59,336 bases of DNA from Salegentibacter tibetensis (GCF_020164485.1 NZ_JAIQZA010000026.1:1-59336); one strand, 5' to 3'. Shown: positions 35,935 through 45,103, counted from the first letter of the stretch. The notes: generated from the letters alone by a model not told the origin. A program made the numbers and translations.

Positions 35935-36080
35935 CAAAAAATAGGCTGTTTGAAACTACATTTCAAACGTCATTGCGATCCCGATTCTTATCGGGAGAAG
36001 CAATCTCTCCAATTGTAAAGATTGCTTCGTTCCTCGCAATGACGACCGAAAATCAAGTAGTTTTAAATAGCCTACTTTTA
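35935..36080 (-). terminator. gltX terminator with a repeat inside its loop
   Basis: Read on the minus strand, arm 36074-36057 lies 26 bases after the gltX stop and pairs with 35959-35942 at 16 of 18 positions; a T-run (35936-35941, then TTTT after one G) follows. The 97-base loop holds a repeat with the arms CGTCATTGCGA (35968-35978) and TCGCAATGACG (36034-36044). Confidence 0.65.
35968..36044. repeat. interspersed repeat, CGTCATTGCGA type
   Basis: Perfect 11-bp terminal arms, inner GAAGCAATCT / AGATTGCTTC arms and a small CCCGAT..ATCGGG hairpin. A related copy lies at 44993-45072. Confidence 0.8.
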
Positions 36081-36099
36081 AAAGTATTAGTTAACTCTT

Positions 36100-37617
36100 T
36101 TATCCTAAAGTCTTTATCGCATTTTCCAGACGGGAAATGGTTTCTTTTTTTCCAATCATTTCGGCGATTTCGTATAGGTCGGGGCCTTGCATAGCACCAA
36201 CCAGGGCTAACCTAAAAGGTTGCATTACTTTTCCAAAACCGACTTCCTTTTCCTGGATCCAGGCTTTTACCTTTGCCTGTAATGCTTCGGCTTCAAAGTT
36301 TTCCTGCTCTCTCAGAATATTTATTAACTCCTGCATTAAATCGGCCGTTCCTTCTTTCCAGGCTTTTTTGGAATTTTTAGGATCGTAAGAAGTAGGGGCA
36401 ACGAAGAAGAAATAACCCTGATCCCAAATATCATTCACAAAAACAGCACGTTCCTTCATCAGTTTTACTACCTCCAAAACATAGTCTGAAGAAGCTTCAA
36501 TTTCTTTTTGCTGTAGTATTTTCTCAAGCTTTTCAGCAACTATTTTTTCATCGGCTTCGTGCATATAATGTTGCTGAAACCACTTGGTTTTTTCAGGATC
36601 AAATTTTGCTCCGCCTTTATGAACACGGTTTATTTCAAAAGCTTCAACAAGTTCATTTAATTTAAAGAATTCCTGTTCGGTACCCGGGTTCCAACCCAAA
36701 AAGGCCAGCATATTAGTAACTGCTTCAGGAAAATAGCCATCTTCTCTATATCCGGCAGATATTTCTCCTGAATCTGGATCTTTCCATTCTAATGGAAAAA
36801 CCGGAAATCCGAGTTTATCACCGTCACGTTTGCTTAATTTTCCTTTTCCCTGTGGCTTTAAAATAAGCGGCAAGTGCGCAAATTTAGGGGCATTCCAACC
36901 AAAAGCACGATATAACATAAAATGTAGCGCCAGGGAAGGCAACCATTCTTCACCACGAATAACGTGAGAGATTTCCATCAAATGGTCGTCTACAATATTA
37001 GCCAGGTGATAGGTTGGCATTCCATCACTTTTAAACAAAACTTTATCGTCTAAAGTACTGGTGTCAATTTCCATATCGCCGCGAATTTCATCTTTAATAT
37101 GAAGGTTTTCGTCCTCAGGAGATTTAAACCTGATCACATAATCCTCGTCGGCATCTAATTTATCTCTTACTTCATCTTCAGAAAGTGCGAGAGAATTCTT
37201 TAATTTTTGGCGGTTGTGCCAGTTGTAGATAAAAGTTTTTCCTTTTTCTTCGTGGTCTTTTCTATGCGCATCTAGTTCTTCAGCCGTATCAAAAGCGTAA
37301 TAAGCATTATCGGATTTAATAAGTTCTTCGGCATATTTTCGATACATATTTTTGCGCTCACTCTGGCGGTACGGGCCGTAATCCCCTTCTTTTCCTGGAC
37401 CTTCATCAAAGGGAATTCCACACCAATTAAGGGATTCAATAATATAATCTTCGGCACCATCTACATAACGGTTTTGATCGGTATCCTCAATACGCAATAC
37501 GAAATCACCATTGTGTTTTTTGGCAAATAAATAATTATATAAAGCTGTTCTTACCCCGCCAATATGCAAAGGGCCGGTTGGACTTGGCGCAAAACGCACG
37601 CGAACTTTAGCTGACAT
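36100..37617 (-). CDS. gltX: glutamyl-tRNA synthetase
   Basis: 505 residues from MSAKVRVRFAPSPTGPLHIGG; an in-frame start 8 codons upstream overlaps the promoter region and is rejected. HIGH motif LHIGG, KMSKS motif KLSKRDGD. Charges tRNA-Glu in the cytoplasm. Lies with glnS on either side of the YtxH operon and the SPFH gene. The promoter and the unusual terminator are both visible. Confidence 0.97.
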   Translation of the reverse strand: MSAKVRVRFAPSPTGPLHIGGVRTALYNYLFAKKHNGDFVLRIEDTDQNRYVDGAEDYIIESLNWCGIPFDEGPGKEGDYGPYRQSERKNMYRKYAEELIKSDNAYYAFDTAEELDAHRKDHEEKGKTFIYNWHNRQKLKNSLALSEDEVRDKLDADEDYVIRFKSPEDENLHIKDEIRGDMEIDTSTLDDKVLFKSDGMPTYHLANIVDDHLMEISHVIRGEEWLPSLALHFMLYRAFGWNAPKFAHLPLILKPQGKGKLSKRDGDKLGFPVFPLEWKDPDSGEISAGYREDGYFPEAVTNMLAFLGWNPGTEQEFFKLNELVEAFEINRVHKGGAKFDPEKTKWFQQHYMHEADEKIVAEKLEKILQQKEIEASSDYVLEVVKLMKERAVFVNDIWDQGYFFFVAPTSYDPKNSKKAWKEGTADLMQELINILREQENFEAEALQAKVKAWIQEKEVGFGKVMQPFRLALVGAMQGPDLYEIAEMIGKKETISRLENAIKTLG

Positions 37618-37638
37618 ATCTAATTTTGTTTTTAACAG

Positions 37639-37646
37639 CAAAGATA
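37639..37646 (-). promoter_or_regulatory. -7 box of gltX
   Basis: CAAAGATA on plus is TATCTTTG on minus, 22 bases before the ATG at 37617. Its position supports the shorter start. Confidence 0.5.
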
Positions 37647-37734
37647 CAACCTTATTAAACGAAACCTAATGTGTAGATTACCAATCCCATGATAAATTAC
37701 TCCGCTAAAATTGTTGTATTTTTAAGCCTCAATT

Positions 37735-40700
37735 ATGGAAAGTTACAAACAGATTAGAAGAAAACTCGAAGCGTTTATCAGGAAATTTTACCTGAATAAA
37801 TTGCTGAAAGGCTTTATTTTATTTTTGGCCATTGGCTTGCTTTATTTTCTTGCGGTTCTGGCTATTGAACATTTTTTATGGTTAGATCCCGCTAGCCGTA
37901 CTTTTCTATTCTGGATTTTTGTTGGGGTAGAGATGATGCTTCTGGGATATTTTATTCTAATTCCATTAGCGAAGCTTTTTAAATTTTCTAAGGGAATAAA
38001 TGATGAAGAAGCTTCAAAAATTATCGGTGCTCATTTTCCTGAAGTAAACGATAAATTACTGAATGTACTTCAGCTTAAAAAGGATGCACAACAATCTGAA
38101 TTATTACTGGCTGGCATTGAACAAAAATCGGCGCAATTAAATAAAGTTCCTTTTATCCGTGCGGTAGACTATAAGGAGAACAATAAATATTTGAAATATG
38201 CCTTATTTCCCCTTATCTTGATTTTAGGACTTTTAGTTACCGGAAATATCAATCTTGTCGGGGCACCCTTAGACCGCTTAGCTAGACACAATACTGCTTT
38301 TGAAGCTCCCGCGCCGTTCAGGTTTTTAATTTTGAATGATTCTTTAAAGGTGAGAGAGAATGCTGAATATAAAATCCTGGTAAAAACCGAAGGAAATATT
38401 ACTCCAGAAAAACCTGAAATTTCTTATATCGGACAAACCTATTTCCTTAAACAAATCGCGCCTGGCAGTTTTGAATATACTTTTAAACGGCTTCAGAATG
38501 ATGTAAATTTTAGGTTGAGTGCTAATGGAATTTCTTCGGAAGAGTTTAAACTTGAAACCCTAAAAGTACCGAAACTTTTAGATTTCAATATGAAATTTGA
38601 TTATCCCGATTATATAGGAAAAGTGGATGATAGTTTAAGCGGAACCGGAAATGTAAATGTTCCGGAAGGAACAAAGATCACCTGGAACTTTAATACCAGA
38701 AATACCGAAATTATAAATTTTTCAACTAAAGATTCGCTCGTAAAACTTTCCGCAGAAAACACCGATTTTCGATATTCACAGTCTGTTTATTCCCGTATGG
38801 ATTACCGTGTGAGTACATCAAATAATGCGATTAAAAACTTTGAAGCCTTGGATTATTCCATCCGTGTTATTAAAGATCAATACCCGGAAATGGAAATTCA
38901 GCAAAAACTGGATAGTATAGATAATAGCACACAATATTTCTACGGGAAACTATCTGATGATTATGGACTAAACCGGCTAAACCTGGTTTATTATATTGAA
39001 AATAAAAAAGATAGTCTTAAAAAACAGGAAATTTCGATTTCCAAAACTACTTTTGATGAGTTTCATTATACTTTTCCGGGTGATTTGGACTTAAAACCCG
39101 GAGAAACCTATAATTTTTATTTTCAGCTTTGGGATAACGATGGGGTTAATGGATCAAAAAGAACCAAGAGTTCGACCTTTAGTTTCCGAAGAAAAACAGC
39201 AGATGAAATCGAGGAGGAAAAGTTAAAACAGCAAGGCGAATCCATTAATAATTTGAGTGAAAGTTTAAAGGATATTAAATCTTCTGAAGAAGAATTAAAT
39301 GAATTAAACCGTTTGCAGAAGGAGAATGAAAACCTGGATTATAATCAGCGTAAAAAACTAGAAAATTTTATCCAGCGGCAAAAGCAGCAATCTGAAATGA
39401 TGCGTAATTATTCTGATAAACTGAAGAAAAGTTTCGAGAATGAACAGGACGAATTAAATTCAAATTCTTCGGAAAAAGATGAATTAAAAAATCGTCTGGA
39501 CAGGAATGAAGAACGATTAAAAGAGAATGAAGAATTGCTTAAAGAATTGCAGGAAATTGCTGACAAGATTAATAGGGAAGAATTGGGGGAGAAGTTAGAA
39601 GAATTATCTAAAAGAAACCAGAGTGAAGAGCGAAACCTGGAACAACTTTTAGAATTAACCAAGCGCTATTATGTAGAAGAAAAGCTCCAAAAACTGGTCA
39701 GGGATTTGAATAAACTTTCAGAGAAACAAAATGAATTGTCAGAAAATTCTGATGATGATACTTTAGATGAGCAAAAAGAAATTTCGGAAGAATTTGAAGA
39801 ATTTCAGGAGGAAATGAACCAACTGGAAAAGGATAATAATGAGCTGCAAAAACCTACCGACTTACCTCGTGATGATGTAGATGAAGAAAGTATAAGAAAC
39901 GAGCTGAATGATGCTGAGGATAATTTAGAAAAAAGAGAACTTAAGAAAGCTAAAGAGAAGCAAAAGAACGCTGCACGACAAATGAAGGAAATGAGCGAGA
40001 AATTACAACAACTTTCTATGCAGCAAAGTGGAGAGGAATTAAAAGCCGATATTGAAACCCTTCGACAAATTCTTGATAATTTAGTTACCTTTTCTTTTCA
40101 GCAGGAAGACCTTCTTGTAGATTTCAGTAAGATAGAAATGAATAATCCCGGTTATGCTGCCAAGTTAAGAAGGCAAAGTGATTTAAGAGAAAATTTCAGG
40201 CATATAGATGATAGTTTATATTCTTTGGCTCTTAACAATCCTATGATTACAGAAGATATCACTAAAAACCTTACCGACATTGAATTTGACATAGATAAAT
40301 CCCTGGAGCGACTCGCTGAAAATGAATTACCACAGGGGACCGCGAGCCAGCAGTATGTTGTGACCGGGTCGAATGATTTGGCGTATATGCTCAGTGAAAT
40401 TCTTTCAATGATGCAGCAACAAGCCAACCCTCAATTGGGAAAAGGGGAGGGTGAAGATTCCGATTTTCAACTTCAGGATATTATTAAAAAACAGCAGGAA
40501 ATTAATAAGGATTTTCAGGAAAAAGGCGAACAACAAAAAGGTCAGCAAAACGAAGGTAAGAAACCCGGTAAAGGAATGGGAGAAGGTGAAATGGAAGACC
40601 TTTTCGAAATTTATAAAGATCAGCAGGAGCTAAGGCAGCGTTTACAGGAATTGAATAAGAGGGAGGGCTCACAACAAGGAAAACAAATGGAGGAACAGAT

Positions 40701-40995
40701 GAAGGTAGCAGAGGAGCAACTTCTTGATAAAGGATTTGATCCTGAAAACCTTCAACAATTGCAACAGCTGGAACATGAATTGATGGAGTTTGAAAATGCC
40801 AGGTTGCAACAGGGAGAAAATAATAAACGGGAGTCTGAAACCAATGTTCAGGACTTTGATAATACAGGTAAAGATCAAAGTATTAAGGCTAAAGAATATT
40901 TCAATTCTATCGAAATTTTAAACAGACAAAGCTTACCTTTGCGCGAAATTTATAAACAGAAAGTTAAGACATATTTTGAGCGAACCAATAATTAA
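37735..40995 (+). CDS. large membrane-anchored coiled-coil protein (DUF4175 family)
   Basis: 1086 residues. Three hydrophobic helices near the N-terminus (about 24-44, 55-82 and 155-172), a middle region with beta-rich domains (about 200-490), then some 500 residues of almost continuous Glu/Lys/Gln/Asn-rich helix (ELNRLQKENENLDYNQRKKLENF...) and a Gly/Gln/Lys-rich stretch (QQKGQQNEGKKPGKGMGEGEM). I recognise this as the DUF4175 type usually found before ybeY in Flavobacteriia. Function unknown; a structural envelope role is plausible. It overlaps ybeY by 20 bases. Confidence 0.8.
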   Translation: MESYKQIRRKLEAFIRKFYLNKLLKGFILFLAIGLLYFLAVLAIEHFLWLDPASRTFLFWIFVGVEMMLLGYFILIPLAKLFKFSKGINDEEASKIIGAHFPEVNDKLLNVLQLKKDAQQSELLLAGIEQKSAQLNKVPFIRAVDYKENNKYLKYALFPLILILGLLVTGNINLVGAPLDRLARHNTAFEAPAPFRFLILNDSLKVRENAEYKILVKTEGNITPEKPEISYIGQTYFLKQIAPGSFEYTFKRLQNDVNFRLSANGISSEEFKLETLKVPKLLDFNMKFDYPDYIGKVDDSLSGTGNVNVPEGTKITWNFNTRNTEIINFSTKDSLVKLSAENTDFRYSQSVYSRMDYRVSTSNNAIKNFEALDYSIRVIKDQYPEMEIQQKLDSIDNSTQYFYGKLSDDYGLNRLNLVYYIENKKDSLKKQEISISKTTFDEFHYTFPGDLDLKPGETYNFYFQLWDNDGVNGSKRTKSSTFSFRRKTADEIEEEKLKQQGESINNLSESLKDIKSSEEELNELNRLQKENENLDYNQRKKLENFIQRQKQQSEMMRNYSDKLKKSFENEQDELNSNSSEKDELKNRLDRNEERLKENEELLKELQEIADKINREELGEKLEELSKRNQSEERNLEQLLELTKRYYVEEKLQKLVRDLNKLSEKQNELSENSDDDTLDEQKEISEEFEEFQEEMNQLEKDNNELQKPTDLPRDDVDEESIRNELNDAEDNLEKRELKKAKEKQKNAARQMKEMSEKLQQLSMQQSGEELKADIETLRQILDNLVTFSFQQEDLLVDFSKIEMNNPGYAAKLRRQSDLRENFRHIDDSLYSLALNNPMITEDITKNLTDIEFDIDKSLERLAENELPQGTASQQYVVTGSNDLAYMLSEILSMMQQQANPQLGKGEGEDSDFQLQDIIKKQQEINKDFQEKGEQQKGQQNEGKKPGKGMGEGEMEDLFEIYKDQQELRQRLQELNKREGSQQGKQMEEQMKVAEEQLLDKGFDPENLQQLQQLEHELMEFENARLQQGENNKRESETNVQDFDNTGKDQSIKAKEYFNSIEILNRQSLPLREIYKQKVKTYFERTNN

Positions 40996-41407
40996 TTTTT
41001 ATTCGGAAAATGATTTTGAATTAGAAGATAAAAAATCTTTTGATAAATGGATCAGGGAGGTTATTGCATCGGAGGAGAAAGATCTTGGCGAGATCAATTA
41101 TATTTTTTGTGATGATCACTATTTGTACAAGATCAATTTAAAATTTCTGGACCACGATAATTATACCGATATAATTTCTTTTGATAATTCTGAAGGAAAT
41201 GAATTACACGGTGATATTTTTATAAGCACAGATCGCGTTAAAGAAAATGCTAAGGAGTATGATGTTGATTTTTCCGAAGAAATTAAACGGGTTATGATTC
41301 ACGGTATTTTGCACTTGTGCGGATATGGTGATAAATCTGAAAGTGAAGCCAAAGAAATGCGACAGAAGGAAGACGACAAGATTGCATTGTTCCACGTGGA
41401 ACAATAA
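40976..41407 (+). CDS. ybeY: endoribonuclease YbeY (rRNA maturation), with an altered metal site
   Basis: 143 residues. The only start that fits the family N-terminus is a TTG inside the end of the upstream gene, so translation is probably coupled. YbeY matures 16S rRNA 3' ends and checks ribosomes. The metal motif HGILHLCGYGD gives H109 and H113, but the position of the third histidine (HxxxHxxGYDH in E. coli) is D119. I recall the same change in other Bacteroidota. The gene's end overlaps a 20-bp palindrome resembling parS. Confidence 0.92.
   Translation: MSEPIINFYSENDFELEDKKSFDKWIREVIASEEKDLGEINYIFCDDHYLYKINLKFLDHDNYTDIISFDNSEGNELHGDIFISTDRVKENAKEYDVDFSEEIKRVMIHGILHLCGYGDKSESEAKEMRQKEDDKIALFHVEQ
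41386..41405. promoter_or_regulatory. parS-like palindrome 1
   Basis: ATTGTTCCACGTGGAACAAT is a perfect 20-bp palindrome with the core TGTTCCACGTGGAACA, closely matching the bacterial ParB site TGTTTCACGTGAAACA (symmetrical T-to-C and A-to-G changes). It overlaps the last codons of ybeY. Confidence 0.65.
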
Positions 41408-41427
41408 ATTTAGAAAGATGAGATTTT

Positions 41428-43299
41428 ATGTTCGAAGATGAATATGATGTTATTGTAGTTGGCGCGGGGCACGCAGGAAGCGAAGCCGCAGCTGCAGCTG
41501 CAAATTTGGGTTCTAAAACCTTATTGGTAACTATGAACCTTCAAAATATTGCGCAAATGAGTTGTAATCCCGCAATGGGCGGAATTGCAAAAGGACAGAT
41601 TTTGCGTGAGATTGATGCGATGGGAGGTTACAGCGGATTGGTTAGTGACACCAGTGCCATTCAATTCAAAATGCTCAATAAATCTAAAGGACCCGCAATG
41701 TGGAGTCCGAGGGTACAGAGTGATCGTATGATGTTTGCCGAGCATTGGAGACTTAGATTGGAACAAACACCAAACCTCGATTTTTACCAGGAAATGGTCG
41801 CCGGACTTATTATGGAAGGAAATGAACTAAAAGGAGTAAAGACATCTTTAGGATTGGAAATTCGAGCCAAGTCTGTAGTGTTAACCAATGGTACTTTTTT
41901 AAACGGTTTAATTCATATCGGCGATAAGAATTTTGGTGGTGGTAGAGCCGGGGAAAGAGCCGCAACCGGAATCACAAAGGATCTGGTTGATGCAGGTTTT
42001 GAATCGGGCAGAATGAAAACCGGAACTCCTCCAAGAGTTGATGGAAGATCTTTGGATTATTCCAAAATGATTGAGCAACCCGGAGATGAAGAACCTTCTA
42101 AATTTTCCTTTTTAGATGAAACTCAAGCGTTAAAAAAACAGCGGTCTTGTTATATGACTTATACTTCTCCGGAAGTACACGAAATTTTAAAAGACGGATT
42201 TGAAAGATCGCCGATGTTTAACGGTAGGATTAAAAGTATTGGACCAAGATACTGCCCGAGTATTGAAGATAAAATAAATCGTTTTGCTGATAAAGACCGT
42301 CATCAACTTTTTGTAGAACCAGAAGGCTGGAATACGGTTGAAGTTTACGTAAATGGTTTTTCTACCTCGCTTCCGGAAGATGTTCAATTTAAAGCTTTGC
42401 GTTCTGTTGCCGGTTTTGAGAATGTGAAATTTTTTAGACCTGGATATGCCATTGAATACGATTATTTCCCACCAACACAGTTGAAGCATACTTTGGAAAC
42501 AAAGCTTGTTGACGGCTTATACTTTGCCGGACAAATCAACGGAACTACTGGTTATGAAGAAGCCGCCTGCCAGGGACTAATGGCGGGTATAAATGCTGCT
42601 TTAAAAGTTCAGGAAAAGGAAGAATTTATCATTAAAAGAAACGAAGCCTATATCGGGGTTCTTATAGATGATCTTATTACAAAAGGAACTGAGGAGCCAT
42701 ATAGAATGTTTACCTCTCGTGCAGAATATAGAACTTTATTGCGGCAGGATAATGCTGATTTTAGATTAACCGAGCGCTCTTATAAGATTGGTTTAGCTAC
42801 CGAAGAGCGGATGCGAAAAATGGAGGAGAAGAAAGAAAAGTCTTCTAATTTTGTACAATTCCTTCGGAATAAAAGTGTATCCCACGAAGATTCAAATCCG
42901 GTTTTGGAAGCGAATAATTCTGCTTTGATGAAACAAAGCGATAAGATTTTTAAAATATTTTCTCGCCCAAATATTACGATGAATGATGTTCGGAAATTCC
43001 CGGGGGTAGAAGAATACATTCAGGAGCATAATTTGAATAATGAGATTTTGGAGCAGACCGAAATTCAGATAAAATATTCAGGGTATATTGAAAAGGAAAA
43101 AAACAATGCCGATAAATTGAACAGGCTGGAGGATGTGAAAATCCCTAATGATTTTGACTACTCAAAAATCAAATCTATGTCTTTTGAAGCACGTGAAAAA
43201 TTAAATAAAGTTCAACCGATTTCAATTTCCCAGGCTTCAAGAATTAGCGGAGTAAGTCCGAATGATATTTCCGTTTTACTTGTCTATATGGGGAGATAA
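41428..43299 (+). CDS. mnmG: tRNA uridine-5-carboxymethylaminomethyl modification enzyme MnmG (GidA)
   Basis: 623 residues, normal length. FAD-binding start YDVIVVGAGHAGSEAAAAAANLG, the family block CNPAMGGIAKGQILREIDAMGG, and FAGQINGTTGYEEAACQGLMAGINA in the second half. With MnmE it modifies wobble U34 in several tRNAs. Flanked on both sides by parS-like palindromes. In many bacteria gidA lies close to the origin and to parAB. Confidence 0.98.
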   Translation: MFEDEYDVIVVGAGHAGSEAAAAAANLGSKTLLVTMNLQNIAQMSCNPAMGGIAKGQILREIDAMGGYSGLVSDTSAIQFKMLNKSKGPAMWSPRVQSDRMMFAEHWRLRLEQTPNLDFYQEMVAGLIMEGNELKGVKTSLGLEIRAKSVVLTNGTFLNGLIHIGDKNFGGGRAGERAATGITKDLVDAGFESGRMKTGTPPRVDGRSLDYSKMIEQPGDEEPSKFSFLDETQALKKQRSCYMTYTSPEVHEILKDGFERSPMFNGRIKSIGPRYCPSIEDKINRFADKDRHQLFVEPEGWNTVEVYVNGFSTSLPEDVQFKALRSVAGFENVKFFRPGYAIEYDYFPPTQLKHTLETKLVDGLYFAGQINGTTGYEEAACQGLMAGINAALKVQEKEEFIIKRNEAYIGVLIDDLITKGTEEPYRMFTSRAEYRTLLRQDNADFRLTERSYKIGLATEERMRKMEEKKEKSSNFVQFLRNKSVSHEDSNPVLEANNSALMKQSDKIFKIFSRPNITMNDVRKFPGVEEYIQEHNLNNEILEQTEIQIKYSGYIEKEKNNADKLNRLEDVKIPNDFDYSKIKSMSFEAREKLNKVQPISISQASRISGVSPNDISVLLVYMGR

Positions 43300-43306
43300 T
43301 TTTAAT

Positions 43307-43322
43307 AGTTCCACGTGGAACA
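43307..43322. promoter_or_regulatory. parS-like palindrome 2
   Basis: GTTCCACGTGGAAC at 43308-43321 is a perfect 14-bp palindrome; the outer pair is A/A instead of T/A. Identical core to site 1, placed just after the mnmG stop. Confidence 0.6.
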
Positions 43323-43371
43323 AATTTTATTTTTAAATCTACCTTGAAAAAACACCGATCAAAATTCTTCT

Positions 43372-44205
43372 ATGACAGATAAAGATTTTCATTTAAAATG
43401 TAAAGATCATTTAGTTTCTGGAGAGGAATTTCGATTGAGAATGCGAAGCGATTTTGAGATTTTGGAAACGCTTCCCAAACCGAAAAATCTTTTAGCTTAT
43501 TATGAAAGTGAAGATTATATTTCTCATACCGATTCTAAAAAATCTTTTACCGATAAACTTTATCGCGGTGTAAAAAATTATATGCTTGCAGAAAAGCTAA
43601 AATGGATTTTGGAATTTTCTAACGGAAGTGAAATTCTGGACATTGGAGCAGGTACGGGAGATTTTTTACTTGCTGCAAAAAAGAAAGATTTTAATGTTTC
43701 AGGAATTGAACCAAACAAAGGCGCTCGAAAATTAGCTTTAGAAAAGGGAATAGAGTTACGGCAGGAATTATCTTATTTTAAAGAAAATTCTTTCGATGTA
43801 ATTTCTATGTGGCATGTTTTAGAACATGTACCGGATTTGGAATTTCAACTTAAAGAATTGCAGCGATTGTTAAAACCGAATGGAATAGCGGTGATCGCTG
43901 TTCCGAATTTTAAAAGTTTTGATGCGGAGTATTATAAAGAATTTTGGGCCGCTTACGATGTACCCAGGCACCTTTGGCATTTTTCTCAAAATGGAATTTC
44001 GGGATTATTCAAAAAACATAATTTTAAAAAGATTGAAACCAAACCTCTGGTTTTCGATTCGTTTTATGTGAGCCTGCTTTCAGAAAAAAACAAAACCGGA
44101 AAGTCAAATTTCCTTAAAGCTTTCAATTTGGGCCTGAAATCAAATTTGAAGGCGCAAAGCACTTCAGAGTATTCCTCTCTTGTATATTTCTTTCAGAAAA
44201 GCTAA
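43372..44205 (+). CDS. class I SAM-dependent methyltransferase
   Basis: 277 residues. Motif I is EILDIGAGTGDFLL (about 85-98), followed by the acidic GIEPN strand end and FDVISMWHVLEHVPDLEFQL (motif post-I/II), a Methyltransf_11/23-type Rossmann fold. The N-terminal ~60 residues form an extra helical cap. The substrate cannot be named. Downstream of mnmG by 72 bases. Confidence 0.85.
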   Translation: MTDKDFHLKCKDHLVSGEEFRLRMRSDFEILETLPKPKNLLAYYESEDYISHTDSKKSFTDKLYRGVKNYMLAEKLKWILEFSNGSEILDIGAGTGDFLLAAKKKDFNVSGIEPNKGARKLALEKGIELRQELSYFKENSFDVISMWHVLEHVPDLEFQLKELQRLLKPNGIAVIAVPNFKSFDAEYYKEFWAAYDVPRHLWHFSQNGISGLFKKHNFKKIETKPLVFDSFYVSLLSEKNKTGKSNFLKAFNLGLKSNLKAQSTSEYSSLVYFFQKS

Positions 44206-44404
44206 AAATAGCCTTTTAAGCTTGTTTAAAGGCACTTTGGTTCCAAAATGGACTGCTGGGTGGTTTTAAAAGAGAAAATTCGTTAAATTCATCCTGTTTA
44301 ATTCATTTTTCATTAGTAAAATCTATGATTCGGTTTTTTAATATAATAAATTGCTATACAGGTTTATTATTCAATTTTCATTTACCTCGAAAATTTAACT
44401 TTCA

Positions 44405-44412
44405 TACATTTG
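44405..44412 (+). promoter_or_regulatory. -7 box of the OmpH-like gene
   Basis: TACATTTG fits TANNTTTG, with TTTA at the expected upstream position (44381-44384); the ATG follows 20 bases later. Confidence 0.55.
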
Positions 44413-44431
44413 CTTTAAACAAATTATAATA

Positions 44432-44947
44432 ATGATGAAAAAACTTTTAATGATTTTGGTAGTAGCTGTTTTACTTACTTCCTGCAACGAGGAAAAAACA
44501 GCTTATGTAGATACCACAAAACTAATTCAGGAGTACAAAGAAATGAAGGATGTGGAAGCTGACTTTACAACAAAATCAGATTCTGTAAAGAGACAATTAG
44601 ATTCTATTGCCAGAACATTCCAGCAGGAAGTACAGGCTTACCAGGAAGAAATGAATTCTATGTCCCAGGCACAACGCCAGGAAAAGGAACAGGAATTAAT
44701 GCAAAAGCAACAAAGGATTCAGCAGCAACAACAAATGCAGGGTAATCAACTTAGAGAACAAAGCGATGCTGTTATAGATTCTATTGTAAATAAAGTAAAG
44801 GATTATGTTGCCGAGTATGGTGAAGAGAATGGTTATACCTATATTTTTGGATCTAACGAATCTGCTAACATTATGTACGCAAAGGACGGTAAGGATCTTA
44901 CCCAGGAAATCCTTGATAATTTAAATGAGAAATATAATCAGAATTAA
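44432..44947 (+). CDS. OmpH/Skp-like periplasmic chaperone, lipoprotein
   Basis: 171 residues (168-170 if a later Met is used). Lipobox in LLMILVVAVLLTSCN, then YVDTTKLIQEYKEMKDVEADF, the OmpH start, and a long Gln/Glu-rich coiled coil (MSQAQRQEKEQELMQKQQRIQQQQQ) that would form the prongs of the Skp trimer. Skp holds unfolded outer-membrane proteins; a lipid anchor in place of a cleavable signal is a variation seen in Bacteroidota. Confidence 0.82.
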   Translation: MMKKLLMILVVAVLLTSCNEEKTAYVDTTKLIQEYKEMKDVEADFTTKSDSVKRQLDSIARTFQQEVQAYQEEMNSMSQAQRQEKEQELMQKQQRIQQQQQMQGNQLREQSDAVIDSIVNKVKDYVAEYGEENGYTYIFGSNESANIMYAKDGKDLTQEILDNLNEKYNQN

Positions 44948-44971
44948 TTAGGTTCTGAGTTTCTTAAGAAG

Positions 44972-45098
44972 AACTGTCTCAAAATAAATTTCAACCTCAT
45001 TACGAACGAAGTGAAGTAATCTCTAAATGGATTACTACTAATTGCAGATTGCTTCGTTCCTCGCAGTGACGGAAGTTATTATTTTTGAGACAGTTTTT
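44972..45098. terminator. terminator between the OmpH-like and DoxX genes with a repeat inside its loop
   Basis: Arm AACTGTCTCAAAATAA (44972-44987) pairs with 45079-45095 apart from one bulged base, and a TTTTT run ends the right arm. The 91-base loop contains a CGTCATTGCGA-type repeat copy. The arms lie 25 bases after the OmpH-like stop and 9 bases before the convergent DoxX stop. Confidence 0.6.
44993..45072. repeat. interspersed repeat, CGTCATTGCGA type, degenerate copy
   Basis: Shares AGATTGCTTCGTTCCTCGCA and TGACG with the copy at 35968; the left half has diverged (CCTCATTACGAACGAAG). Confidence 0.7.
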
Positions 45099-45103
45099 AT
45101 ATT

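Noticed and set aside
40401-40700. Direct repeats or a CRISPR-like array in the Gln/Lys-rich end of the DUF4175 gene
   Set aside because: The periodicity is protein low complexity (coiled coil), with no constant repeat and spacer lengths.
44206-44260. GCCTTT..AAAGGC hairpin after the methyltransferase gene as terminator
   Set aside because: The stem is only 6 bp, the loop is A/T-rich and no T-run follows; too weak to list.
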